A stretch of 64,000 nucleotides of DNA from Lanius collurio (GCA_020086605.1 JACBWW010000090.1:871026-935025); one strand, 5' to 3'. Counted from the first letter of the stretch, positions 12,401-23,729 are shown. The notes: generated by a model not told the origin, from the letters alone. Program-made: numbers and translations.

Positions 12401-15400
12401 CAATAGACAAGGGCAGGGCAGTGATGGACAAAACAGAAGTCTGCAGAGTAGTTCAGTGCTTATTTCTAGAATAAAGCTTTCAGTCTAACAGAGCACTTAA
12501 CAAAAGGTATAACTAAAATCACTCCCTCATGCTTAATGTAGTGAGAACATATGCTGCTCCTCCAGGACACTGCTTGAGAATTGTAAAAAACTTGATTTCC
12601 ACTGGCCTTAGAAACACTTTTGGAGCCTACTTAAAAATTATATTTGTCAGTCACCTTTTAAAACACTGTTAAACTTAGACCTACCAAGTCGGCTTCTTGT
12701 TGCATCCACTCTGGTAATATTTTCTTCTATAAATAGGAATTATGCTTTTCTCTAGGAGCATTTGTAACACTGGAATAAGACAATTTCCAGACCTGACACA
12801 GATCTTCTCACTGGAAGCTCATTTTATTTTGTAAGTAGAGACCCAACCTAACCCAGATGCAAGTGTTTTCCATCTTGTTTCTGAATCTCTGACAAAAATA
12901 CCTTTTTCTTTTACTTCCAAAGGGAGCTCTGTGATAACTTGCGTATGACAATTATACCACAAAATGCTTTCCAAGGGATGAACAATGAATCACTGACACT
13001 GTGAGTAAAATAATCCTAGCTCCAGCTCCTTCTGGAAGGATAACACTTCTGCTTGAGGAAAGTGGGTTGACTTCATGAAAATCTTGACATTAAGCCCCAT
13101 AAAATATATATATATGTATTGTCAGTTGAATTTGAAATGCCTAAGAAACACAGAGTTTTTTCCAAAAGATAACTTCACTTAGGAAAGAAAACAGGACAAG
13201 TAATCTAAATCTTCATCTTCCATGCAATGTTATTTTTAAAAATACTATCATCAGGATACAAACTACAAAAGCTGCACTGGAGGCCAAAGTCTCTGTTCTT
13301 ACCTCAGGGATGCAGTTTCTTGAAATAGTGCTTTCAGGGACCAGTCTGGGGGAGCTGAGCTTCAGCTGCACAGGGTCCCTCTGAGGAGGAGAGATGGAGA
13401 CAGAGAAGAAATTGGTACAAACTGCAGATGCTGCTTCTTACCCTGATTTCTCTTGCTTCAATTTATAATCCCACAAGATCCCTATAAGACTCCACACCCA
13501 AGACTTTCCTTTTAGTCAACAATGCATTCACTGCTTCAGCCCCCTGTGAGGTGGGTGGGTTTGATGCTGTGAGATGCCCCACCTGAGGAATGTAGAAAGC
13601 AGCAGGAAGCCAAAGTGAGATGTCTTCTGCCAGTGCAGCAAGAACTATGGATTTCACAGCTTCACAAAAACTTCCACAAAGTAGAGCTGGAAGAGGAAAA
13701 ATCACAAGCTGAGCCCATGGCAGGATGTGGGTGAAATCTGGGTGTCCCAATGAGGGACCCTGTGAGCCAAGAGGGCAGCAGCAGGCCACCCACTTGGTGT
13801 GGTAGCCACAAACCCCAGGGGAGCCCCGTGAAGCCAGCCTTTGGGGGTCAGTCTCCAGTACACATCCAATGGGAACCCTGCCCAAACTCCATGAATATTT
13901 GCACCTGCAAAGGAGCTGTACACATGAGCAAGAACTGCAGCTGATGGAATCTTCATCAGGCTGATGTGACAGCATGACAGTAATTTTAACACAGATTTTA
14001 GGTATTGACCTTCTGGAAACAAGAGATGTACTGGGCATAAATGTGACTGAATGCTGCTCCTACACGATGCTAAAGAAGAGCAATTGCCTGGATTAGTGCA
14101 TCATTTCATCTTATGAGCCTCCTTTCTCCCAACAAGTTCTCAAAATAACTTCAGCAAAATTATGATTCTGCTAATGGTGCAAGAAAATTAACATAAAAGA
14201 GATGGAGAAAGGTGCTTAAAGTCTTTATTGTAACCCTAAAGTATATTAAATGGGAGGGAGTCTAAGTCGGGCAACAGCCAACAGTCATTTTTCTCCCCTC
14301 CTTTTGTGATAGGGAGCTCACCACAAGAAGGAAAGAATTATCTTATCAGCAGCTTCCTAATTGTAGAGATACACGTTAACTCCACCCCATGTGGTTAGCT
14401 GTAATTAGCTGAAGTAATTCCTCTTGTTACAGCGTGGTCTGGTGAAAAACAAGTCATCTGTGGAGGTGTAAAGTCACCCTGCAGTCATACTTTGCACTGC
14501 AAAGTATCTAATTTAGCCTTTCCAACAGTTAATGTTTCTGGTGGATTGGGAAATTGATCCTACACATTGTCATGGTTTTTAAGATTATCACCAATTTCAG
14601 CATTGTGCTGATGTAGATACCATCTATCAAATGGAGTCAGGTGTTCCCATACTTAAGCACTTGGGAGCATGTTCTGTAGGGCCAGTTTGTGCTATCCCAA
14701 AAGCAAGTGGAAACACAACAGAAATGCTGTTTAATTCATAAAATGTGCCAAGTTTTCTATTAGGGCTTAATAGTAAAGAAAAAAGAATATATACAAGTGA
14801 CTATATTGAATTTCTATTGGATACATGAACTTAATACCACAAAGAAGAAAAAGAGCTGGACCTGGAGTGTAGCAGAGCCCAGCCTTTAGGTGTCTGTCTC
14901 CGGTGGGGAATCAGGAACCAAGGTGGCATCAAGTGACCCTGTTGCAGTGCAGGGGACAGCAAGGCTTCCACAGCACAAATCAAGCCTGGCAGCAGCACTT
15001 TTGAGAAGCTGATAATTCACTGACTGCTGGATGATGCACAACTCAGCCTTGCCTCTCTACCAGGCTGTCTCTTAGAAGATTTGTCTGTCCATAGGGGATC
15101 TGCCATCCAGCAGCTCCCTCCAGGCTTTATGGTTGCTTTCCACCTGACACATCTCTAGGCCTTGCAGTCTGTCATCTGCACCTGCTGACACCACAAAATC
15201 CAGGTCTTCTGCCTCCAGGTTGTTGTCTGTGTGCCAGGAGCTCAGCTGGACTAATGTTCAGCCTGTGCCTACCTGGATCTCAGCCCCAGGTAGGCACAGG
15301 CAAGCCCCTCAGCAGCAGGAGGATCTGTACCTCAGAAAAAGCTCTCCTCAGCAGCTAAACAGGACAGAGCTTAGAGGATTTAAACTGCATCTTTCTTCAT

Positions 15401-18400
15401 TTAAGAGCTATAGTTACCTTCGTTCTTTATAAGTACACCCTCTAATCATTAAAATGAACGAAGCACCAAGGTTTGAAACTTGCAGTACATAATGGAATCT
15501 TGCCTTTTCCAAATCTTTTTCCCTTATGTTTTAATCTCCAGGAAGTTGTACAAAAATGGATTTGAAGATATCCACAGCCATGCCTTCAATGGGACAAAGC
15601 TGAATCAATTGTGAGTATGCCATTCCTCCTCAGTAATTTAAACAGTAAATAACAATTTAAATATAGTCAGACACTCTTCCTTCAGCTTAACTGGCTGTGT
15701 CTTGTATTGCCCAATACCTGTGAGAAAACTGCATCTTTCAGTGTCATTGTGACTCAGTTGTTAATCCTGCAGGTCTTATTGCTTTCCCTGAAACAATATC
15801 CATTAAAATAGTACAGCTTTTGTGAGAAAAGCTCATAATTTTTAATAAAATTTCATAAACTAGTATAAAACTTGAAACAGTAGCCCAGACTCAGGAATCT
15901 ATAGTTTATGTCGGGAAACATCAATAGTTTTTTAATCCCTCTCACACGCTGCCCATTTTGGTTTGGGCAAAATGTATGTTTGCTACTGTAGCAAAAGAAC
16001 CAGCCCTGTTGTTCCTAGTTTAAGTCAGAAGAATATGGCATTTAGCACTTTTAAGTGTAGATAATAATGATCTCATGGCATCAGAGGAAGTAAAGGTAAT
16101 GTGGGAAATACGAGCTCTCCCCAGCCAGGCAGTGCAACAACCACTGCTGTGGTGAAAGAACTGAAACAGGTGTGAAGAAGAAACAAAAAAAAAACATTTT
16201 TAAAATACAGATGTAAAGAGAGTTCATTTTTGGTTCCACAGAATCCTGAAGGACAACAAGAACCTCAGGCGGATACACAACGATGCCCTGAGAGGGGCCA
16301 CAGGGCCAGATGTCTTGTAAGTATCTACAGCTCCATTACCTGAGTGTCCTGTGGGAACTGGACTGTGCCACCAGAGCTGTGTCACCACAGCAAACACAGG
16401 CTTCCAGTCTGGAAGGAGATCTGATCTCTTACCCTCTGTGTATAAAGTGGAAACATGTCAGCAAGATGCCATGAAATTAGAGGGTGAAAGAAGTTTGCAC
16501 CCTAACAAACACACATTAGCCAGTTCTAGTGTTGGCATCGATCTCCACCTCTTAGATATTCTGGCCTTTGCTTTATTCGTGTCAGATCCTCCTGATTCTG
16601 CTCCTGTGTTTTATATTCTGACATTGCAAATTAACTTGTCCTTTGGTAGGATGGATATGTTTTGGCAATATATATTGGTTTATGATTTGTTTATAAAATT
16701 GAACCAGCTGATTGCACACTGTAAGCTCATGTTGAATAAAACTTGTTATTTTATCCTCATGATTTATTAATCAAGGACTTGCTGGAGGGCTGCCCTGGCT
16801 ACAACTCCATGCAATAAAACACAGTGTGGTTCTGTAAATAGCAGTCTGTGATGCACATGCCTTTTTTGTCCCTTTTATTGGTGCTTTGTGGTACATGGCA
16901 TTAGTGATACCACCTTCAGAATTGTGGGCCTTTTTCTCCTTTGTTTAATGTCCTGACTCTGAAAATCCATAGTCACACTGATGGGCTATTTTCACAGAAA
17001 CAGCCCCTCTGAAGTTACTCTAAGTCAAACTGCTTATGCTTGTATTGGCAAGAATGACAGATTCTTTGGAGGTTTTAGTTAATAGCCATTTAATTAAAGC
17101 ACCTAGAAGAACCCTTCAGAGCCAAGCAGAGAGCCAGGAGGGTGGACACAGCCACTGGAGTGGTGGGTTTCAGTTTCCCCAGGACAGAGGGAGCTCCTTG
17201 CCTTGCTTGAGCTGCTGAGCCACAGGGATGCTCTTACCCCACTGCTCTGTATTTTTACAGACCATGCCTCTGAGCTGGGCATCAGGTGCTGAAGTGACTT
17301 TGTAGATCTAAATCTTTGTGAAAAAAAAACAGCTGCTGTTACCCACCATCATGCTTTGGTGATATTTTCATAGGGATGAAAAGAAAAATGAATGCTCTCT
17401 TTGTTTCACAGGGATATTTCTTCAACAGCGCTGGAGTCCCTGCCTAGTTACGGGCTTGAGGCCATTCAGGTCTTAAATGCAATGTCATCTTACTCATTAA
17501 AGAGGCTGCCTCCACTGGATAAATTCAGCAGTCTTCTGGAAGCTGTCCTAACATATCCTAGCCACTGCTGTGCTTTTCGAAACCTAAGGACAGAAAAGTA
17601 AGTCCAAATAGCACATTATTGTACGGCTTCAGAAGCTCCAAAATGGCAATTCGGCTTTATTCCGTTCACAAGGTTTGATTATCTTTATTCCAATTATAGA
17701 GACGTTCTGGTGTATTGCAAGGCCTTGCAGGAAACAGCAAATCTCTGCTAAAGCCAGGAAAATCATGTCCATTTATTTTGGACCAGAAATGGATCCCATC
17801 CTGTGCCCTGGATCTGCCATCAGAAACATTATTCTAAGTTTGCTTAAAGCTTATATTTTTTGGTATCTCAATTAAAAGCCTACTGGCACACAGAAGACAG
17901 ATCTTTATCAATAGCACACTGCCCTAATTAAAAAAAAGAAAAAAAGAGAAACTCCTGTAGCCTTTAGTTATGTAGCTTAATCAGTACAGGTGATATGATG
18001 ACATAGAAGAAAGGTCAATCTTTCAATTACCCACCAAAATTAGGGCCTGCCCCAAGCCTACAGAAAGAGGTTACTCCATTTAGTTCCAACCATTTCAGGT
18101 AACAGACAGTATTGTTCTCCCCACAACTGGAAACTGTGGCACAGGGAGAGCTTTGCATCCACTGACTTGGGGCAGTTAATCCTAGACAACTGGAGCTTAT
18201 TTTTCAGCATTTATGTTTCAAAGAAACCAACCCTCAGCTGGCTTTAGGCAGCCAAAGCTACCCCAAAGGAGTTTAGTTTGAGCCATGAAGGAGCCTCACT
18301 TCTTACCTGACTCAAATGAAGGCCACAGAAAAGGTGTGCTGAGCAGGCAGCTCTGAGAGGCCTGATCAGTGTCACTCCCATGCCTTCACTTCAAGACTCT

Positions 18401-21400
18401 CTTGGAAAGGCAGGAGTAGATTCCAGTTCTTCAGGGTAAATAAGGCTGGTGCTATTCTTTCTCTGCCTACCTCATTTTACTAAGGGGTTCTTGATTCTGC
18501 AAGAAGAGAAAGAATCTCCTGTGAAGGGTTTCCATCGCTACGGAACTGATTCAGTCACAGATCACATCTCTGAGTATGTTAAACACAGGCACAACTCCGG
18601 GAGAGAAAATAAAAAGTATTCATCCTGATAAAGACAACTACATTTCTGATACTATATTCATTTTTGAGTGCTTGACTTTGCAACATGAGCATGGTCTATA
18701 AAAACAGGTGTACCTTAGTAAGTCACTTTCTTATATTAAGTGACTGTTTTCTTAATAAATTGCTGGGGGGAAAATCCCATGCAGATCAGGAAACAACTGC
18801 TCTCCTACCAGGGGCATCAGCCATGAGGTGATAGAAAGCCATTTCCATTCATACTGGTAGAGTACTTGGCTGCTACTTTCTAAGCCTCAAAACTAGAGAC
18901 CTTGCCAAATATGTCATCTTTCAACTAGTATTATTCAAGCTGCTTTACTTCCAGCATGCAAAGTCTATCTCCAGATACCAGACAGTTTTTAAATAGGGTC
19001 ACCAGTACGGGCTTGAGGTTTAGCTGCTGGAAAGCAGCTGTGCAGAGGACCTGGGGGACCTGGTAGACAACAAGCTGTCCCTGAGCCAGCAGTGTGTCTT
19101 TGTGGCCAAGAAGGCCACTGGTGTCCTGGGGTGCATTAGGAAGAGCATTGCCAGCAGGGCAAGGAAGGGGATCCTGCCCCTCTGCTCAGCCCTGGTGAGG
19201 CACATCTGGAGTGCTGTGTCCAGTTCTGGGCTCCTGTGGGCAAGAGAGACATGGAGATCCTGGAGCAGGTCCAGTGGAGGGCTGTGAAAGTGATCAAGGC
19301 ACTGGAGCATTTCTCTGATGAGGAAAGGCTGAGGGAGCTGGGCCTGTTCAGGCTCCAGAAGAGATGACTGAGAGGGAACCTCATCAGTATATGAAGGAAG
19401 GGTGCCAAGAGCTCTGCTCAGTGGAGCCAATCAAAAGAACAAGAGGCAAGAGGCAGGAACTGATGCACAGGAAGTTCCATCTGAATATGAGGAAGAACTT
19501 CCTTCTGTGCAGGTAACCAAGCACTACAACAGGTTGCACAGAGAGGGTGTGGAGTCTCCCTCACTGGACATGTTCCAGAACTGTCTGGAATGTGTTCTCA
19601 GATGACACAGGGAGGTTGGACCAGATGCCCCACCATGGTCCCTTCCAACCTGACGCACTCAGTGATGCTGTGATCAGGCCCGTTTCCCAGCAGCTGTTAG
19701 CAGGAACTTCTCCAAAAGCCAGCCTGCTTCCATTTATGTTGGTGGAGAATCTGGCCCACTTCAATACAGTATTTCAAAACACACCTTTTAATTCTAGTTC
19801 AAGTTATTTAACTATTAAAAAAATACATCCTACACATTAATCAAGTTGAAAGATCATCCTTACACACCCTGTGTGCCTATTTTCACAGTATTTGAGGCCT
19901 TCTTCTTCCCACTTCCAGACATCTACAGGAACATTCGTGCAGCTATGAAGCCAGCTTACCTTACATGTCTGTGAAGATCACTTGCAGAGAAGACAAGGCT
20001 TTGGCCAAAATCCAGCCTAAAACTTAACTTTCTTCTCATCCTTCTTGCAGGCAGAACTTGTTGCTTTCCATTTTTGACAACTTCTCCAAGGAGTGTGAAA
20101 GCACCATGAGGAAACCGACTAACAAAATGCTGTAAGTGCCTCTCTGCATAGAGATGATGGAAGTAGCAAACACAGACCTCCTCTCTTTTCTGCTGTTCAT
20201 ATGTTTTTTCACTAAGCAGGCCTTTGTCTGCCAATTCAGTCACCCCTACAAGTTGCACAAGTAGTAATTTTACTGTCATTAAACCAAGATTTGGATGTTC
20301 AAAAGGAAAGGAAGAAAAACCCTCATGATTTCATGAGCAATACTCACTCCAGTTTGTCTTCTGAATTCTGAAAGGATTTCAAAACAATGATTAAATATTT
20401 ACAGAAATTAGTGGCCTACATGGAGACTTTCCATTCCCTGAAATAATTGCAGTTGTTGGTGTGATTCAAAGAGCTGCTATTGTTAATAATTGTTAATTTT
20501 TTTTACCTGTAGAAAGGGTAATTAGAACTCTACATATCATTAGTTTCCCATGGTAGAATGGAGTCACTGAGCTAGAAGTGTGATGACCCCATGCCAGTGG
20601 TTTATTCTGTCTAAACAAGTCTTTTCATATCATCATATTGTTTGCTTGACAGTCTTCAGTGTGACAATGAGAAAGGCTAATACCAAAACTGCTGTGTTGG
20701 CTGTGCTGCATGGCACAGGCTCTAACCCAGCTTTGAAGGGAGAAGTAAGGGATTTGCTATTCTTCATCCCTCTACAGCTAAATGGCAGACCTTGAGACTT
20801 GTTAGCAGCCCTGACATGGCGTCAAAGCATTGTAAAGTCTAGAAAAAACAAGGTTATGGTCACAAAATTCCAGTGGCAAAATACAGCTGAAATGTGATTG
20901 ATTCATTGGGATGATTACTTCCTTGGGCATTATCTTGTTTGCTGGTTGGTGAGGCCTCCTACATTTGCCATTTGGTTTTATCTGTCTGCTTGTTTTGGAT
21001 TAGCATCTGTTGCACTCCTGGTGTGCATTAAATAGTCTGCCCAGCCTATTGGCTCCTGAAGCTTTTTGCTTTGGTATATCCCAGTCTCAGCAATTCTCTT
21101 AGCAGTCATTATAATAAGCAAATAAAAGTAAGGCTCATGGGCTTAATGGCTGCAGAACCACAGTAGAAATCATCTGAAAGTCCTGAGTTTTCATTAGTAA
21201 AAAAGAAAAAAAAAAAAAAACAAACAGAAATCTAGCTTGCACATAGCAGCATGTTTCCACAGCCTCTCAGAAAATCACAACCATTTTTATTAGTAAATAG
21301 ACTCAAATGTATTTCCCACTTTTACAGTTTGAGCCAGGCAAGTAAATGCAAGACATTGGGCAGTTTTTCATATACAGAGAGAAGAGTTAGGATAACATGT

Positions 21401-23637
21401 TTGGGAAGTTATTTGCCCCCCAGGAATAACTGAAAAGCAGCTCAGTTTCATTTGCCAGTTAAAACCCTGCTCCAGAAATATCATTTCATGGACATGCTTC
21501 AGTAGATGTGGAAGCTTAAGCATGTATTTAAATTATCCTAAAGCAACCAGTTTTCTCAAGAGTTATCCTCAATAGAGACGCTATCCAGGTCTCACACTGC
21601 AGACTGAGTGTTTACCCACCAAACACTCACAGTCAGAATGATTGGGAAGTTGGGAAATAGGCAGCTGTTATGGCAGGGAAGTGCCAAAAAAGACAGTGTT
21701 TGCTTTTAAAACATTTCTTGTTTGGTAGGCTTATCACCACACTCTTGATGACCTAGAGATTATAGAAGTCTATCTTAAAAACCTACAACCTTTTTTATTA
21801 GGCATTGGTTCCAGCCTAAATTTGATAAATCCCTAGCTATCAACTTTACTTAGTTAACCACGCACTTCTTGCCTTACAATACTGCAAACATCAAATTCCT
21901 CAGCACCTCCCAAGCCATACATAGTCTCAGGAATTCATTTGCTAAGTGCCTTTCCTGAAGGGAGCAAAGGTGCAGAGTCAAAACCCATAGGTTATTTTAG
22001 TATGGTTTCTACAATTGCCTGCGAAACCTCTGTGCATCAAAGCTGTAATCCATCAGCTCAAGTGTTACTGTAGCTTGGACTGCAGCCAACCAGCAGCCTG
22101 AGAACGATGGCTCCCTCACAAAGCAGTCACAATAAAGTACTTACAAATAATCAGGTTGTATAAGAGAGCATTTTTTGTGGATGGGACTGTGATCCCTGCT
22201 GCTCTCCGAGGCTGCTTCCAAAATCCAAAGCACCCTTACAGGGCTTTGTTATTTGTAAACACCCTGTAGAAACACATGGAGGAAGTCACTGTTTTAAAAC
22301 AACAGTTATTTGCTGTCTTTTGCAGAAGAATGTGAGTAGGATGTAACAAATAATTCACTTCTTTTGGGGGGGGTGGTTTTTATCATGGTTGCAGAGATGA
22401 CTCCAACAACACATTGCTGTGGTCAGTGGAGAAGAACATGCACCTGTTTGCAACCGATGAAGAAAGTTCTCCCTACAGCTACTCAACCATTTTCGATGAC
22501 AGCGAAATGGACAGCTTTGACTTTGAGTATGACTTTTGTCAGCCTAAAGTCGTCACGTGCACTCCAGAACCAGATGCCTTTAATCCCTGTGAAGACATCT
22601 TGGGATACAGCTTCCTCAGAGTGCTGATCTGGTTTATAAACATCCTCGCCATCGCCGGCAATTTCACCGTGCTCCTCGTTCTCCTGACCAGCCACTACAA
22701 GCTCACCGTCCCTCGCTTTCTCATGTGCAACCTCTCCTTCGCCGACTTTTGCATGGGTCTGTACCTCCTGCTCATCGCCTCCGTGGACGCCCAGACCAGT
22801 GGCCAGTACTACAACCACGCCATAGACTGGCAGACGGGCAGCGGCTGCAGCACCGCCGGGTTCTTCACGGTGTTTGCCAGCGAGCTGTCGGTGTACACAC
22901 TGACGGTGATCACCGTGGAGCGCTGGCACACCATCACCTACGCCATGCAGCTGGACCGCAAGCTGCGGCTGCGCCACGCCGTGCCCATCATGCTCGGGGG
23001 CTGGCTGTTCTCCATCGGGATAGCCGTGCTGCCTCTCTTCGGGGTCAGCAGCTACATGAAGGTCAGCATCTGTCTGCCCATGGATATCGAAACGGGCCTG
23101 TCCCAAGCCTACATTCTGCTGATCTTGGTGCTGAATGTTGTCGCCTTCATTGTCATTTGTGCTTGCTACATCAAGATTTACATCGCCGTGCAGAACCCAG
23201 AGCTGGTAGCTGCTAATAAAGACACCAAGGTTGCCAAGAGAATGGCAATACTGATCTTCACAGATTTTACCTGCATGGCCCCCATCTCCTTTTTTGCGAT
23301 ATCCGCTGCCTTCAAAGTTCCTCTCATCACAGTCACCAACTCCAAGATCCTGCTCGTTTTATTTTACCCCGTCAACTCTTGTGCAAACCCCTTTCTTTAC
23401 GCCATTTTCACCAAAGCATTTCGGAGGGATTTCTTTCAGCTGATGAGCAAGCTTGGTTGCTGCAAGACCCAAGCAGAGCTCTACAGAATGAAGTATTTCT
23501 CTGCTTATAACTCCAACTGCAAGAATGTTGGCACAGCCACAGCCCCCAGCAAAGCCTCCCAAGCATTCCTGCTCTTGTCAGCCTTAGAGAAGCCGTATCC
23601 TGCACTACGGGACAAGACATCTCACAAGGAAAATTAA
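2..23637 (+). CDS. LHCGR: Luteinizing hormone/choriogonadotropin receptor (5'-partial, 11 exons)
   Basis: Class A GPCR of the glycoprotein hormone receptor family. It binds LH at the gonadal cell surface and signals mainly through Gs/cAMP. I assembled exons 2-96, 7853-7924, 10426-10500, 12151-12225, 12756-12830, 12923-13000, 15542-15610, 16242-16316, 17412-17597, 20051-20131 and 22395-23637. All junctions are GT-AG and every intron is phase 2, giving 707 residues in one open frame. Exon 1 gives the Cys-rich LRR N-cap, exons 2-8 one leucine-rich repeat each, exons 9-10 the hinge (motif SHCCAFRNL), and exon 11 the rest of the hinge, seven TM helices and the tail. LHCGR rather than FSHR or TSHR is indicated by [25 protein letters not shown] and [12 protein letters not shown]. 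The signal peptide and start codon lie left of the window; the full protein would be about 730 residues against about 700 in mammals. The hinge is longer than in human. Convergent with GTF2A1L. Confidence 0.97.
3610..3745. repeat. AT-rich (ATT/AAT)n microsatellite
   Basis: Imperfect ATT/AAT and GTT triplets with internal self-complementarity (TAATATTAATATTA type). An Asn/Ile-rich reading on the - strand is a low-complexity artefact. Confidence 0.8.
4495..6102 (+). repeat. CR1 LINE, degenerate ORF2 fragment, sense to LHCGR
   Basis: Translating in shifting frames gives the CR1 ORF2 order. End of the endonuclease: [18 protein letters not shown] (about 4540-4600) and KGSLGCHDH-like (about 4680). 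Linker: [15 protein letters not shown] (about 4930). Reverse transcriptase: KYRPLSFT...[14 protein letters not shown] (about 5140-5215) and [20 protein letters not shown] (5335-5395). C-terminal part: [20 protein letters not shown] (about 5710). Many frameshifts and stops show an old dead copy. It ends at LRELGLF without the usual CR1 3' end. Confidence 0.92.
6111..6210 (-). repeat. CR1 LINE 3' tail, opposite orientation
   Basis: Begins with the reverse complement of the CR1 3' octamer array (CATAGAATCATAGAATGG), then GGTTGAAAAGG..CTTAAAGATCATC, the reverse complement of the CR1 3' UTR. Similarity fades after about 6175; the inner boundary is uncertain. Confidence 0.8.
6861..6890. repeat. TA-rich dinucleotide tract
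   Basis: Short run of TATATA/TGTATA repeats. Confidence 0.6.
7853..7924 (+). CDS. LHCGR: LHCGR exon 2 (LRR 1)
   Basis: A 72-base exon between a strong polypyrimidine tract with AG (7851-7852) and GTAAGT (7925). It encodes [18 protein letters not shown]..., matching the first leucine-rich repeat of LH receptors. Confidence 0.95.
7925..10425 (+). other. LHCGR intron 2
   Basis: AT-rich intron, GTAAGT to TTGTAG. I see no exon, recognised transposon or other signal. Confidence 0.8.
10426..10500 (+). CDS. LHCGR: LHCGR exon 3 (LRR 2)
   Basis: A 75-base exon with acceptor TTGTAG and donor GTGAGC. It encodes [19 protein letters not shown], a leucine-rich repeat strand and turn matching mammalian LHCGR exon 3. 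Confidence 0.95.
10501..12150 (+). other. LHCGR intron 3
   Basis: Intron from GTGAGC to TTACAG. It contains a run of 19 T at 11151-11169. Nothing else recognised. Confidence 0.8.
11151..11169. repeat. Poly(T) tract
   Basis: Nineteen consecutive T in LHCGR intron 3. Confidence 0.9.
12151..12225 (+). CDS. LHCGR: LHCGR exon 4 (LRR 3)
   Basis: A 75-base exon with acceptor TTACAG and donor GTAAGA. It encodes [19 protein letters not shown] and continues into KLKYL. Confidence 0.95.
12226..12755 (+). other. LHCGR intron 4
   Basis: A 530-base intron from GTAAGA to CTCTAG. No internal feature seen. Confidence 0.8.
12756..12830 (+). CDS. LHCGR: LHCGR exon 5 (LRR 4)
   Basis: A 75-base exon with acceptor CTCTAG and donor GTAAGT. 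It encodes [25 protein letters not shown] is near identical in LH receptors. Confidence 0.95.
12923..13000 (+). CDS. LHCGR: LHCGR exon 6 (LRR 5)
   Basis: A 78-base exon, only 92 bases after exon 5. It encodes ELCDNL...[14 protein letters not shown], with the conserved AFQGMNNES turn and an N-glycosylation sequon (NES). Confidence 0.95.
13001..15541 (+). other. LHCGR intron 6
   Basis: Intron from GTGAGT to CTCCAG. A 191-codon open frame on the - strand (13463-14038) has no recognisable domain and I do not call it a gene. The parts at about 13250-14050 and 14860-15350 are more GC-rich than the rest and may be decayed repeats that I cannot name. A short (TA)n lies near 13105-13120. Confidence 0.7.
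15542..15610 (+). CDS. LHCGR: LHCGR exon 7 (LRR 6)
   Basis: A 69-base exon with acceptor CTCCAG and donor GTGAGT. It encodes [20 protein letters not shown], with a conserved glycosylation sequon (NGT). Confidence 0.95.
15611..16241 (+). other. LHCGR intron 7
   Basis: A 631-base intron from GTGAGT to CCACAG. No internal feature seen. Confidence 0.8.
16242..16316 (+). CDS. LHCGR: LHCGR exon 8 (LRR 7)
   Basis: A 75-base exon with acceptor TCCACAG and donor GTAAGT. It encodes [20 protein letters not shown], then GPDVL. The mammalian counterpart has HNGAFRGATGPKTLD. Confidence 0.95.
16317..17411 (+). other. LHCGR intron 8
   Basis: Intron from GTAAGT to TTCACAG. Short open frames here show no family features. 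Nothing recognised. Confidence 0.8.
17412..17597 (+). CDS. LHCGR: LHCGR exon 9 (last LRRs and first hinge cysteines)
   Basis: A 186-base exon. It contains [26 protein letters not shown] and [20 protein letters not shown]. The SHCCAFRN cysteines tie the end of the leucine-rich domain to the hinge. Confidence 0.96.
17598..20050 (+). other. LHCGR intron 9
   Basis: Intron from GTAAGT to TTGCAG. It contains a CR1 LINE copy at about 19015-19680. The rest is AT-rich with no recognised feature. Confidence 0.8.
19015..19680 (+). repeat. CR1 LINE, 3' part, sense to LHCGR
   Basis: Frames give [22 protein letters not shown] and [17 protein letters not shown], then [17 protein letters not shown]. Farther on come [12 protein letters not shown] (about 19490) and [13 protein letters not shown] (19553-19590). 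The nucleotide stretch GTTGGACCAGATG...GGTCCCTTCCAACC is the CR1 3' UTR. Frame breaks mark it as inactive. It belongs to a different CR1 subfamily from the intron-1 copy, judging by diverged 3' UTR wording. Confidence 0.9.
20051..20131 (+). CDS. LHCGR: LHCGR exon 10 (hinge)
   Basis: An 81-base exon with acceptor CTTGCAG and donor GTAAGT. It encodes [19 protein letters not shown]..., including the conserved NFSK glycosylation site and one hinge cysteine. It is the exon that is skipped in New World monkeys. Here it is intact and in frame with exon 11. Confidence 0.94.
20132..22394 (+). other. LHCGR intron 10
   Basis: Last intron, GTAAGT to GGTTGCAG. It has an A-rich tract at 21199-21220 and a G-run just before the acceptor (about 22365-22373). 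No exon seen. Confidence 0.8.
21199..21220. repeat. Poly(A) tract
   Basis: A-rich run broken by a single G in LHCGR intron 10. Confidence 0.85.
22395..23637 (+). CDS. LHCGR: LHCGR exon 11: hinge end, seven-helix domain, tail
   Basis: Acceptor GGTTGCAG; exon runs to TAA at 23635-23637. Numbering from the Leu at 22414, it has an acidic Tyr-rich hinge (about 1-48) with the EYDFC sulfotyrosine-type site, the conserved [17 protein letters not shown] (49-65), and TM1 from about 67. Further landmarks are ERW in place of DRY at TM3 (169-171), [12 protein letters not shown] before TM6, the NPFLY motif of TM7 (325-329), and a GCC palmitoylation-type pair at 348-350. The cytoplasmic tail ends in KTSHKEN. 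Coding GC rises sharply compared with flanking introns. Confidence 0.98.
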
Positions 23638-23729
23638 CCCAGGGCACCAATAGATGCAGCACTTTGCACGGCCAGTTGAGATTATCTTAGTGACTAGGGA
23701 TTGTTTTATAATATCTTGAAGAGTTCATA

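Noticed and set aside
13463..14038. 191-codon open frame on the - strand in LHCGR intron 6
   Set aside because: No recognised domain, no promoter or poly(A) context, and Cys/Ser/Pro-rich chance-like composition. It may be part of a decayed repeat. A repeat-library and conservation search would settle it.
16351..16770. 139-codon frame right after LHCGR exon 8
   Set aside because: Starts beyond a good donor site and has no leucine-rich or other motif; ordinary intron.
19020..19605. Frames of 60-136 codons on both strands in LHCGR intron 9
   Set aside because: Part of a dead CR1 copy.
22483..23106. 207-codon open frame on the strand opposite LHCGR exon 11
   Set aside because: Shadow of the GC-rich receptor coding sequence; no family features and it lies wholly inside a certain exon.
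22725..23216. 163-codon + strand frame within LHCGR exon 11
   Set aside because: Alternate frame of the receptor; Arg/His/Ala-rich composition typical of a GC-rich shadow.
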